This document shows positions 9,570-17,990 of a stretch of DNA of 64,000 nt, one piece after another. Under the pieces are notes generated by a model, which worked only from the letters and a program-made list of their open reading frames with translations, had not been told where the DNA came from and ran no database searches. Source of the DNA: Desulfobulbaceae bacterium DB1 (GTDB lineage: Bacteria > Desulfobacterota > Desulfobulbia > Desulfobulbales > SURF-16). Position 1 is the stretch's first letter; every line of letters starts with the position of its first letter. The stretch spans positions 252,005 to 316,004 of the forward strand of contig MQUF01000014.1 in NCBI GenBank assembly GCA_001914235.1, read 5' to 3'. The position numbers were made by a program, and so were the translations under genes.

Positions 9570-12500
9570 TCTTTTGTTTCTCCAGGGTGAAATGCATGGA
9601 TCTGGGACATGATCCCCTCGAAGGTAAAACGTCCCATGTCGATGGCCAGAGTCGGACAGCGGGCGGCGCAAACCCCGCAGCCCTTGCACGATGCGGTTAT
9701 GGTGCCGGCCTTGCGCAGTTTTCCTTCCTTGTAGATATGGATAGCCTTATAGGGGCAGAAGAATTCACAGGCCCCGCAACCGATGCATTTTTGCGGATCA
9801 ACATGGGAGACTATGGGTTCGGGGGTGATGAAGCCGTGGGCCAGGGGTTGGCACGCGCGCCCGGCGGCCGCCTGGGCCTGACTTATTGTCTCATCGATGG
9901 ATTTGGGGGAATGGGCCAGGCCGCAGACATAGACGCCGTCAACCGGCAAATCGACCGGCCGTAGTTTGACATGGGCCTCCAGGAAAAAATTGTCCGCGGT
10001 GACCGGTACCTTGAGCATCTTGGCGAGGGAGTCGGTATCCTCCGGCACAATACCCACGGACAGGACGAGCAAATCCGCCTGCCTTTCAACCTCCTCTCCC
10101 AGTATCGGATCACGATATCTGACCATCGGGTTGCTTTGTGCGTTTTTTCCGACGGACACCTCGGGAATTGCATCCGCCGTGAAGCGTGTAAAGATGATAC
10201 CCATTTCCCGCGCCTTCCGGTAATCGTCTTCCATGAACCCATAAGTGCGCATATCACGAAACAGTATGGTTATTGAGGCTTCCGGGAGTCGTTCCTTCAG
10301 TCGCAGGGCGTTTTTCACCGCCTGGCCGCAGCATACCCGGCTGCAATAGGCGAGATCCTGGCCCCGTGAGCCGACGCACTGGATCATGACAATGTTCCGG
10401 CATGAAATAGGAAGCGGTCGTTTGACGGCCAACCTCTTTTCCAGCTCTAGCGCGGTCAGGATTCTCCGGGATGTGCCGTATCCGTACTGGGTCGGCTGGT
10501 AGGGGCGGCCGCCGGTGGCCAGCACTATCACGCCGTGATTGATGACCTCGCTTCTGTCCGCAGCCGTAATGGTGGAGGTGAAGTTGCCCACGTAGCCGGA
10601 AATGGCGGTAAGTGACGTTTCGGTATAAACCTTGATTTTCGGGTGGTTGGTGACTTTGGAGATCAGTTGCGCGATTTTTTTTCGGGGATCATTGCCGTAG
10701 CGGTCCTGGGTCAACAGCAGGGTCCGTCCGCCCAGCTTCGTCTTTTTCTCCACCAGGGTGCAGGGGAAACCCTGATTCGCTATGGTGAGAGCCGCGCTCA
10801 TTCCTGCCAGGCCGCCTCCGACAACTAAGGCCGATGGGGTAACCGGCAATGCCTCCTCCTTTAGGGGTGACAGCAGGGACGCCTTGGCAACTGCCATCCG
10901 CACCAGGTCTTTCGCTTTATCCGTCGCCGCCGAGGGTTCATGCATGTGGACCCAGGAGCACTGATCTCTGATATTGGCCATTTCAAAAAGTGCGCGATTC
11001 AGTCCGGCCTCGCGCATGGTTGCCTGGAAAAGCGGTTCATGGGTGCGGGGGGTGCAGGCGGCGACAACCAGTCGGTTCAACCGGTGTTCGGTGATGATGT
11101 CGATCAGGTGTTTTTGGGCATCCTGGGAACAGCTGTAAAGATTGTCGGTGGCGTAAACCACGTTGGGCAATGTTTGCGCATAGTCGCGGACCACCGGGAC
11201 ATTGACCACTCCGCCGATGTTGATGCCACAGTGGCAGACAAAAACTCCGACCCGCGGCTCCTGTCCCTCGATAATTTTTTCCCGCGGGTAGGACGGCACC
11301 ACTGTTTCACTGTTTCTGGCTTCAGTCAGCAGTCCGGCGCAGAGGCCTGCCGCGCCGCCTGCCTGGGTCACGCTGTCCGGAATATCCTTTGGTCCCTGGA
11401 AGGCACCGATGACGTAGACCCCGGGCCGACTGGCGGCTAGCGGCGCGAAAGAATCGGTCATGGCAAACTGGTAGCGGTTTAAGTCGATGCCGGCGGCGCG
11501 GGCGATATTTTCAGCGTCATCCGGAGCTTCGAGGCCCTGGGAGAGCACCACCAGGTCAAATTTTTCGTAATAATGCCGTCCTGTATCATCAATCCAGGTC
11601 AGCAGCAGACCGCCGCTGAAGACACCCTCAACGCGGGGCGGTCGACTGTAAATGACCCGAAAACCTTTTTCCGACACCGCCCGCTCCCGCGCTGCGTCAA
11701 AGCCCTTGCCGTGGGTGCGGACATCCATGTAGAAGAGGGTTATTTCTGTGTCAGGGTCATGCTCGCGGGCCAGGGTTGCCTGTTTGACGGCATACATGCA
11801 GCAGACCGAGGAGCAGTAATTGTTGCCGCAATTTTCATCGCGGGAGCCGATACACTGGAGAAAGGCGATTTTCTTCGGATGTTTTTCGTCGGAGGGCCGG
11901 ACGATCTCGCCGCCGGTGGGGCCGCTGGCGCACATCAGGCGTTCATGCTCGAAGGCGGTCACCACATCGGCGAACTTTCCCCAGCCGTAGGAGCGGAGTA
12001 CCTTTTCGCTAACTCGACCGAAGCCCGGTGCCAGCACCACCGCACCGACCGTAAGGTTCAGGATTTGCTCTTGGTCGTCAAAGCGGATGGCGCCTGCCCT
12101 GCAGGCCACGGCGCAGAGGCCGCAGGTGTCAAAATTGAGCCGCAAGCAGCTTTTGGGGTCGATATGGTAGCTGGCGGGCACCGCCTGGGAGTAATCAATA
12201 TGAGCGGCGGCGGTGCGGCAAAGATTCTCGTTGTAATCGTCATTGATTTGCTTGAGGCAATAAAGGGTGCATTGCCCGCAGCCGGTGCAGACCTCTTCAT
12301 CAATATAGCGAGGCTGTTTTTTTATCCTGGCGATGAAGTTGCCGGCTTCCCCTGCCAGGGAATCAAGTTCTGATTTGGTGAGAATAACGATGTTGCCGTC
12401 CCGACCGGCCTCCACCAGTTTCGGCGCGAGGATGCAAAGGGAGCAGTCATTGGTGGGAAACGTTTTGTCCAGCCGGGCCATGACGCCGCCGACGGCCGAA

Positions 12501-12655
12501 CTTTTTTCCACCAGATAAACCTTATAGCCAAGGGCGGAGAGGTCAAGAGCCGCCTGGACTCCGGCTACTCCGCCGCCGACCACCAGGACCGCGCCGCTGG
12601 CGGAATTGACCTGGTTGTTTGAAACTGGGGTATTCACGAGAACTTCCTCCTTCAT
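9566..12655 (-). CDS. hdrA: HdrA-like FAD/iron-sulfur protein, double-module form
   Basis: Cytoplasmic flavoprotein related to the HdrA subunit of heterodisulfide reductase, 1029 residues from ATG 12655. Two FAD modules are visible. The first starts VLVVGGGVAGVQ near residue 24 and carries a ferredoxin-like CTGCGQCTLYC near residue 122 plus CGLCAVAC. The second begins after a CHCGINIGG segment with ALVVGGGLAGMSAA. Two [4Fe-4S] ferredoxin motifs (CIGCGACEFFC, CKGCGVCAARC near 960-1000) close the protein. Such ~1000-residue HdrA proteins occur in sulfate reducers next to mvhD. A strong AAGGAGGAAG lies inside the first codons, placed ideally for an in-frame GTG at 12637, so the true start may be six residues later. 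No hdrB or hdrC is present. A bifurcating role is possible but unproven. Confidence 0.92.
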   Translation of the reverse strand: MKEEVLVNTPVSNNQVNSASGAVLVVGGGVAGVQAALDLSALGYKVYLVEKSSAVGGVMARLDKTFPTNDCSLCILAPKLVEAGRDGNIVILTKSELDSLAGEAGNFIARIKKQPRYIDEEVCTGCGQCTLYCLKQINDDYNENLCRTAAAHIDYSQAVPASYHIDPKSCLRLNFDTCGLCAVACRAGAIRFDDQEQILNLTVGAVVLAPGFGRVSEKVLRSYGWGKFADVVTAFEHERLMCASGPTGGEIVRPSDEKHPKKIAFLQCIGSRDENCGNNYCSSVCCMYAVKQATLAREHDPDTEITLFYMDVRTHGKGFDAARERAVSEKGFRVIYSRPPRVEGVFSGGLLLTWIDDTGRHYYEKFDLVVLSQGLEAPDDAENIARAAGIDLNRYQFAMTDSFAPLAASRPGVYVIGAFQGPKDIPDSVTQAGGAAGLCAGLLTEARNSETVVPSYPREKIIEGQEPRVGVFVCHCGINIGGVVNVPVVRDYAQTLPNVVYATDNLYSCSQDAQKHLIDIITEHRLNRLVVAACTPRTHEPLFQATMREAGLNRALFEMANIRDQCSWVHMHEPSAATDKAKDLVRMAVAKASLLSPLKEEALPVTPSALVVGGGLAGMSAALTIANQGFPCTLVEKKTKLGGRTLLLTQDRYGNDPRKKIAQLISKVTNHPKIKVYTETSLTAISGYVGNFTSTITAADRSEVINHGVIVLATGGRPYQPTQYGYGTSRRILTALELEKRLAVKRPLPISCRNIVMIQCVGSRGQDLAYCSRVCCGQAVKNALRLKERLPEASITILFRDMRTYGFMEDDYRKAREMGIIFTRFTADAIPEVSVGKNAQSNPMVRYRDPILGEEVERQADLLVLSVGIVPEDTDSLAKMLKVPVTADNFFLEAHVKLRPVDLPVDGVYVCGLAHSPKSIDETISQAQAAAGRACQPLAHGFITPEPIVSHVDPQKCIGCGACEFFCPYKAIHIYKEGKLRKAGTITASCKGCGVCAARCPTLAIDMGRFTFEGIMSQIHAFHPGETKE

Positions 12656-13003
12656 GGTTCAGATGCATTTCGTGCCTGAGAAAAACAGGCTTTTTGCCTT
12701 CTGCGACCCTGAAAACAGGAAATTCCTTCAGGTGCTGGATCTGCTCAGCAAGGGAAGGGGAAGAGAAGGCAGTGCCCCTGTCATGATCGCTACCCGGACC
12801 GGGCGGCTTATCAGGCGTAACCTTCAGTATGATGGACGGATGAAATGTTTCATTTTTTTTCGGTGAAAGGGGTTGGTAAATTGTAATCGGCACTATTTAC
12901 CAAAAAAAACCCTATGGGTCAAATAGAAAATTCCTATTATTGGCAAGGCGGACGATTGAAAACCCTTTCATGTGACGAATTGTTTCGTCTGAATTGTCGG
13001 GCA
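12656..13003. other. 348-base gap between sps and hdrA (both minus strand)
   Basis: I see no convincing gene here. It should hold the hdrA promoter. An inverted repeat TTGGTAAAT (12873-12881) / ATTTACCAA (12894-12902) lies about 220 bases before hdrA and could be an operator. A short hairpin GACGAA/TTCGTC (12974-12989) lies just after the sps stop. Neither has a clear T tract for the minus strand. Small open frames on both strands lack family resemblance and good ribosome sites. Confidence 0.4.
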
Positions 13004-15181
13004 TCAAAGAAATTTGAAATGGGTCAGGCCGTCAATGATGCCGCCGGCATGTTTGCGCTTGCTGAAAAAAATGCGCGACCGTCCGTGCAGATGGTTCAGT
13101 TCCTTGCTGTGATTGGCCACCACCAGTCCGCAGCACTGGCTGCGCAGCATGTCTTCATCGTTGCCGGAATCACCGGCCACCATGATGTCTTCCGCTGCAA
13201 TCTCCCATTTATATTTGAGGTATCTGACGGCCTTGCCCTTGGAGGCTCGATGGGGCAGGATATCGAGAAAGCGTCCGTGGGAAAAGATGACATTGCAGCG
13301 AAGTCTGGCGTCTTTCAGGGCCTGAAATACCATTTGCAGCAGTTCCGGCTTGTCCTCCATGTAATAGCTCAGTTTGTAGCGCCGTTGTCCTTCTCCTCCC
13401 TGGGGGTTGAGAAAATCAAGACCACTCATGGTGTTTCTGATTTCTTCAGGTTTCCAGCTGTGACTGAGATGCTGTTGCCATCCCTTGTCGATTCTCAGGC
13501 TTGGCCCATAATAAATTTCCGTGCCCACGGAGCAGATGAGGATATCGGGAATAGGGATGCTTTGATCGGTCATGATCTCCAATGTCATTTCCAGGCTGCG
13601 ACCGGTTGAAACACCCCAGCCGATGGTTTCGCGGTTCTTGTCGAGCAGTTCCAACAGGTCGTTCAGGCTTTCGGGGTCTCCCACCAGGGTGTTGTCCACA
13701 TCAGTGATGAGGAGTTTGTTAACGGCGGTGAGCCTGCTGCCGAAGGGCTCTTTTGTCGCGGCTTTTTGTTGTTCCTTTGTGTGATGGGCGAAGTGTTCGG
13801 GGAGCAGCCCCTTGATGTGATCGATGGTTCGTTCACAGTGGAAGGCCCATGAGTAATGTTTGCGCACGCCGTTAATGCCGTTGCGCGAGCATGCCTCCCA
13901 TTTTTCCTGATCAACGAGCAGTTCTTTGATGGCTTCGGCAATTTTTTTCGGTTGGGTGACATCCACCAGGGCGCCGTTTTGGCAGTTGGAGACAATATCA
14001 ACCGGGCCGCCGTCATTGGTGGCGATAATCGGCAATCCGCAGGCCGAGGCCTCGATCAGGGTCAGGCCGAAGGGTTCGACCATGGCCGGGTTGACGAAAA
14101 CGCCGCCGCTGTCGGCGCAAAGCCGGTACAGTTCGGGAACCTCGGTGGCAAAGTCATGTTTTTTCGGGATGGCGAGCTTGCCGTAAAGATCATAAAAATC
14201 CATTTTCAACAGCATGTCGGTCAGCACATTACGCTCGTTGTCTTCCATGTCCATGATGTCCTTGCGGATGCCTGCAAAAATGGCCAGGTTTGCCATGGCC
14301 CGCAGGTCTGGGTCCGTGCCGTATGCCTCGATCAATCCGGAAATGTTTTTCCGTTGATCAGGCCGGCAGAGAGCCAGGATAAAAGGTTTTTGCGGGTCGG
14401 GCCAGAAGCGCTGCAGTTCGCGAAGCAATGTCATGCGTATCTGTTTGCTCGGTTCATTTTGTTCCTTTGCGGCAAGCTGGTTGTGATAATAGGGATAAAA
14501 GATGTCAAGATCGATGCCGGGAGGGATAACAGTGAAATTTTTCCCTGCCGAGTTGTTGTAAAGTCCGTACTGTTTTTCGATTTCCTGGCTGGTGCTGGTA
14601 ATAATCAGTTCGGCTTTTTTGAGTATTTCCTCTTCGACGCTGATCCGGGTTTCCATTTTGTATCGTTTGTCGATCTCGGACTGAGAGATGTCGTTGTCCA
14701 GCAGTTTGGCTTTTTTATTACGTCCCAGGGAATGGCCGGTAAAAATAAATGGTTTGTTGAACGCCGAGGACAATTCCATTGCAACATAACCCGCGTCGGC
14801 ATAGTGACCGTGGAAGATGTCGGGAATGCGGGCCTGTGCCTTGATCAATTTCAAGGTCTTGTCGATAAATTCATCAAGATGGGGCCAGAGAAGCTCCTTG
14901 CGGATGTATTTTTTGCCGCCGCACTGGATGCGAATAATGCGGGCATTTTTGCTGATCTGCTCCATGGGTGCGGCGTAAATCGGGGAAAGGTGCTTTTCCT
15001 CGATCAACCGGGTGAAAAGGTCGACCTGGCCGACCTCGGGATGGTCGCCCAAGGCGCGGGCCAGTTCCAGGACATATTTGACCTGACCGCCGGTGTCGGC
15101 GTCATAGCCGAGTTGGGGAGATTCGCCGCGGATGAGTCCGTGAACGCTGAAGAGTTGCAGGTAGAGGCCTGAGTTATTCAT
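13004..15181 (-). CDS. sps: sucrose-phosphate synthase with fused HAD sucrose-phosphatase-like domain
   Basis: Cytoplasmic enzyme making sucrose-6-phosphate from NDP-glucose and fructose-6-phosphate. The 725-residue protein has a GT4 GT-B domain (residues ~1-470) with the N-terminal DTGGQVKYVLELARAL loop, FTGHSLGRNKK (the SPS counterpart of the AHALEKTKY site in sucrose synthase) and the EPFGLTLIEASACG motif. A C-terminal HAD domain (~485-725) retains DVDNT (D493, D495), the STGRS motif, a conserved lysine (KGKAVRYL) and GDSGNDEDML. All catalytic HAD motifs are therefore present, and the protein may also dephosphorylate sucrose-6-phosphate. ATG 15181 follows AAGGCGG and starts with the usual LYLQLFSVHGLIRG; the longer frame to 15517 overlaps pfkB and is rejected. 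It starts 20 bases after the fructokinase stop, so they form an operon. Confidence 0.94.
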   Translation of the reverse strand: MNNSGLYLQLFSVHGLIRGESPQLGYDADTGGQVKYVLELARALGDHPEVGQVDLFTRLIEEKHLSPIYAAPMEQISKNARIIRIQCGGKKYIRKELLWPHLDEFIDKTLKLIKAQARIPDIFHGHYADAGYVAMELSSAFNKPFIFTGHSLGRNKKAKLLDNDISQSEIDKRYKMETRISVEEEILKKAELIITSTSQEIEKQYGLYNNSAGKNFTVIPPGIDLDIFYPYYHNQLAAKEQNEPSKQIRMTLLRELQRFWPDPQKPFILALCRPDQRKNISGLIEAYGTDPDLRAMANLAIFAGIRKDIMDMEDNERNVLTDMLLKMDFYDLYGKLAIPKKHDFATEVPELYRLCADSGGVFVNPAMVEPFGLTLIEASACGLPIIATNDGGPVDIVSNCQNGALVDVTQPKKIAEAIKELLVDQEKWEACSRNGINGVRKHYSWAFHCERTIDHIKGLLPEHFAHHTKEQQKAATKEPFGSRLTAVNKLLITDVDNTLVGDPESLNDLLELLDKNRETIGWGVSTGRSLEMTLEIMTDQSIPIPDILICSVGTEIYYGPSLRIDKGWQQHLSHSWKPEEIRNTMSGLDFLNPQGGEGQRRYKLSYYMEDKPELLQMVFQALKDARLRCNVIFSHGRFLDILPHRASKGKAVRYLKYKWEIAAEDIMVAGDSGNDEDMLRSQCCGLVVANHSKELNHLHGRSRIFFSKRKHAGGIIDGLTHFKFL

Positions 15182-15201
15182 GGTGATCCGCCTTGTCCGG
15201 G

Positions 15202-16059
15202 TTAAAATTTGAAATCCGACATTGACGGGGTGGCGCCGCGGCGACCGGCAACAAAAGAGCCGCGTTTGTTTGCCCGTTCCAGGCACAAGCGCCAGGGCAG
15301 CTTGTCGATGATGCCGTCGATAAGCGTGGCGAAAAAGGCGTCCCCCGCGCCAACCGTGTCTGTCACCTGCACCGGGAAACCGGGATGAGTATAAATGCCG
15401 TCCGTGCTGATCAGCATTGCTCCTTTTTCTCCCAGGGTCACAACCAGGGCAAGAAGATCGAAGCGGTTGAAAAGATCTTCCGCTCTTTTTTGCGGCCGGC
15501 CGGGTGCAATGTCGCACCAGTCCGCAACCTGATCAAGTTCGGTATCGTTGAGTTTCACCACGTCAGCCACGGTCAGGGAGGGGGAAACTGTTTCCTTTGG
15601 TGTGAAGGGCGGGCGCAGGTTCACATCATAAAAAAGCAGCTCGGCATTTTGCCAGAGAGAGCGGATGGCGGCTCGGCTTACGGAGTTGCGCTGGGCCAGG
15701 CTGCCGAAGACCAGGTGATACGGTTTCTCTGTAAAAGCGGTGGGAAAAAGGCCGGAATCAATTTCGTCCCAGGCTGCGGGAGCGATGATGTCAAAAGCGG
15801 GCTGGCCCTGTGCGGAAAGGGTCACGATGACCCGACCGGTCGGCAGACGCGGATCGTGCTGGATGTAGCAGGTGTCAAGGCCGATATCGGAAATTTGCTG
15901 AATGGCGAGATCCGCCGGCGAGTCACAGCCGATGCGGCTTATCAGCCCGGCCTGGCGGTCAAGGTTGGCGAGATGGTAGGCCACATTAAGCGGAGCGCCG
16001 CCCAGGATCTTTTTGTCGCCGAAAATATCCCAGACGATTTCGCCGATTGAGAAAATCAT
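15202..16059 (-). CDS. fructokinase, PfkB family
   Basis: Carbohydrate kinase of the ribokinase/PfkB fold, 285 residues, which would phosphorylate fructose to fructose-6-phosphate. The N-terminus (FSIGEIVWDIF, then KILGGAPLNVAYHLANL) is the sugar-binding GG motif typical of fructokinases. The C-terminal PfkB signature DTVGAGDAFFA supplies the catalytic aspartate and anion hole. The start at 16059 has AAGGAAC upstream; the longer frame to 16173 has no such site. It lies 20 bases before sps in the same direction. The pairing makes sense: fructose released by sucrose synthase can be returned to fructose-6-phosphate for sucrose-phosphate synthase. Fructose specificity is inferred from context and motif, not proven. 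Confidence 0.9.
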   Translation of the reverse strand: MIFSIGEIVWDIFGDKKILGGAPLNVAYHLANLDRQAGLISRIGCDSPADLAIQQISDIGLDTCYIQHDPRLPTGRVIVTLSAQGQPAFDIIAPAAWDEIDSGLFPTAFTEKPYHLVFGSLAQRNSVSRAAIRSLWQNAELLFYDVNLRPPFTPKETVSPSLTVADVVKLNDTELDQVADWCDIAPGRPQKRAEDLFNRFDLLALVVTLGEKGAMLISTDGIYTHPGFPVQVTDTVGAGDAFFATLIDGIIDKLPWRLCLERANKRGSFVAGRRGATPSMSDFKF

Positions 16060-16289
16060 TGTTCCTTGAGGTTGATTCGTTTTCAAGAGTGATTGTGAAA
16101 AACGGGGTCGAAGTCGCGTTCCGTTCGATTTCAAGGATACTGCAATGGTATAGGAAATGGGAGCAAAAGTCAAACCAGGGGGGAGGTGTCGAGGCCGACG
16201 AGCGAATCAGGCAGCCTGATTTTCCTTGAGAATACCGGGATTCCCGGAGTTGATCTCGGGAAGATACGAGCAGCTTTGCAGGGCGGGAA

Positions 16290-16561
16290 TCAGATCGTTG
16301 CGGCTGCGGATGAGGTGACGCGGCGCAGGTGTTTATCGGCGGGCAACCCTCGGCGCAGTTCCTTGAATGGGCCGACGAGAAGAAAATAGCCCCGGCTTGT
16401 GGTGTATTCCACGCCGAAAACGACGCATAGACCGTTTTTCTGAACCCCTTCATTGCCAGAGAGTTTCTGGTCGCCATGGTGTCATGGTCGGTGATGCAAA
16501 CACCCGAGACTTCGCGCTGTTGCAAGCTGAATCTGCTGATGGTCTCGGTCGACCGAAAAGA
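16290..16561 (-). pseudogene. PHP-domain metal-dependent phosphoesterase remnant, frameshifted
   Basis: Reading the minus strand, one frame gives GVCITDHDTMAT, the PHP motif with metal-binding Asp-His-Asp. A different frame immediately continues with NGLCVVFGVEYTTSRGYFLLVGPF, which is the next conserved block of small PHP proteins (GxEYTT...FLLFG). The join needs a single-base frameshift near 16470-16490. The expected N-terminal HxH block (DLHxHS) is not recognisable, and the second frame hits TGA at 16290-16292 after about 50 residues. So the gene is shifted, truncated and probably non-functional; a sequencing error could explain one shift but not the missing ends. It lies between ykgJ and pfkB in a 690-base stretch with no intact gene. 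Confidence 0.55.
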
Positions 16562-16675
16562 GGATTGGCGCCATCTGGTGCCGCCGGTGGTGCCCCGGCT
16601 GGCGGAAAGTTCGAATTTACGACAGCGGTTGCTGTCCGTTAATTCAGGGGAGGAAGGGGACCTGATTTTTGCTCG

Positions 16676-16722
16676 CACATACAAAAGACCACGACAACAC
16701 GTGCCGCGGTCTTTTGTATGTG
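16676..16722 (-). terminator. hairpin terminator after ykgJ-like gene
   Basis: CACATACAAAAGACC (16676-16690) and GGTCTTTTGTATGTG (16708-16722) are a perfect 15-bp inverted repeat with a 17-base loop. It begins 25 bases past the stop of the minus-strand gene at 16747. The descending arm on the minus strand contains TTTT, though no separate T tract follows. Confidence 0.65.
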
Positions 16723-16746
16723 TGTCTTGTATCGATGAGGGAGAAA

Positions 16747-17676
16747 TTATTGTTTCTTCTGCTTTTCCAGTTTTTCCTGCAGCCGATCGCGCTCGGCCTT
16801 GAGTTCTTCGAAGGTGCGGATCGCCTCTTTTTCCTTCTCCACCCGTTTTTCCTTCATCTCGGCAGACTTTGCCTTGATTTTTTCTTCCCTGATTTTGAGG
16901 TCGTTGGTGCCGAAGAGCGAAGAGGCAAGGTACTTGAAAGAAAACTTCAGCAGGGCTATGTCGTCCTCCTTGATCGCGTCAAGCGTTGCCTGTTCAATTT
17001 CATAGGTGTCAAGGAAGGAGCTGTTGAAAATGAACTCCTTGAATTTGTCAAGATCGGTGCTCACCATGAAAAATATCTTTTTGGCCTGCTCGCTGAGTGT
17101 CGCCTGGAAGCCGAATGATTTGCGGCGCATGACAAGTTCAAGCCATTCCTTGTTCATCTCATCGCACAGATCAACGCCCTGATCGGCTCGCCATTCGCGG
17201 ATGGTCCATTCCTTGTCTTCCTCATGGCCCTTGCAGTGGGCTTCCTTGACGAGAAAGAAAAATCTTTCAGACTCAACGCCTTCTTCGCCTCCTTCATGGA
17301 AATTGGCCATGCCCACCGGATAATAACGGCAGGCGGAAGGTCGCTCGGGATAGATGGTGCATCCTTCGTCGGTGACAAACGGGCAGCGGCCGTTTTCATC
17401 AAGGTGAATTTTCACCCCGGGCATGTCCGTTTTTTCAATATAGATGGGGGTGGTAAATCTGAGCAGAAACTCAGAAGCCGGCAAGTTGAGATATTTTCTC
17501 AGTCGCAGAATGTCAAAAGGAGTGAGGATGATATCGATATTGCCGCAACAGGCGGTGAAGCAGGAAACACCGGGATGGCAGCGGAATTTTATTTTGCTGT
17601 CCAGGGTATATTTCTGGGGAAGGATGTTGGTGGGGTTTTTATCGTAACCAAAAAGGTTTTTATCCGTATCCGTCAT
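16747..17676 (-). CDS. YkgJ-type cysteine-cluster protein with C-terminal coiled coil
   Basis: A 309-residue protein of the YkgJ (zinc- or iron-chelating) family. C33, C39, C43 and C44 form the FRCxxxxxCxxxCC core, followed by RCPFV...GCTIYPERPSACRYYP, the second half of the family metal site. The last ~60 residues are highly charged (repeated Glu/Lys/Arg/Gln) and should form a coiled coil. No signal peptide or membrane helix is seen, so it is probably cytoplasmic. The start at 17676 has AGAGGA seven bases upstream; the frame extends to 17721 without a better site. It is divergent from aprB. Biochemical function of YkgJ proteins is not established; roles in metal handling or modification have been proposed only from family context. 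Confidence 0.75.
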   Translation of the reverse strand: MTDTDKNLFGYDKNPTNILPQKYTLDSKIKFRCHPGVSCFTACCGNIDIILTPFDILRLRKYLNLPASEFLLRFTTPIYIEKTDMPGVKIHLDENGRCPFVTDEGCTIYPERPSACRYYPVGMANFHEGGEEGVESERFFFLVKEAHCKGHEEDKEWTIREWRADQGVDLCDEMNKEWLELVMRRKSFGFQATLSEQAKKIFFMVSTDLDKFKEFIFNSSFLDTYEIEQATLDAIKEDDIALLKFSFKYLASSLFGTNDLKIREEKIKAKSAEMKEKRVEKEKEAIRTFEELKAERDRLQEKLEKQKKQ

Positions 17677-17824
17677 TGTAATTCCTCTGTTATCGGTATA
17701 TATAGTTTTGTGTTCTTGCACAATTCCTTCGGAAATTAATCATCCTGGTCGAGGTTGTCAAACTGAAAAAAAACGACAAGTCAGGGCTGGTCGGAAAAGT
17801 GGAATTTCAGCCAGACTTTTTTTC

Positions 17825-17853
17825 TTGACATTTGCAGGGCGAAAATTTATAGA
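17825..17853 (+). promoter_or_regulatory. sigma70-type promoter of aprBA
   Basis: TTGACA (17825-17830), a 17-base spacer and TATAGA (17848-17853) give a near-consensus promoter. Transcription would begin about 130 bases before the aprB start codon, leaving a long leader. It is the best promoter match I found in the window, in keeping with the high expression usual for APS reductase. Confidence 0.75.
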
Positions 17854-17990
17854 ACAAATGATTCAGAAAATGAGTGACCCCTCATTTTTTGGCATTGTGG
17901 TTTTACGTTGGTTTAGCACAGGTAATATAAAAAAACCGATTTCGCATTTTGTGGAATCAAACTAATCAACCCAATTGAGGAGGTAAATTA

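Noticed and set aside
12654-12866. Small plus-strand frame beginning MVQMHFVPEKNRLFAF, before hdrA
   Set aside because: No ribosome site, no recognisable family, and it lies in the hdrA upstream region. Not enough support.
13856-15172. 438-residue plus-strand open frame opposite sps
   Set aside because: It is the complement of clear GT4 sequence, has no family resemblance and lacks a ribosome site. Shadow of sps.
15182-15517. N-terminal extension of sps
   Set aside because: Overlaps fructokinase and gives basic low-complexity residues; ATG 15181 gives the family start.
15986-16684. 232-residue minus-strand frame taken as one gene
   Set aside because: Only its middle (GVCITDHDT) is family-like, and the next PHP block lies in another frame. 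The frame also overlaps pfkB, so I treat it as part of a pseudogene.
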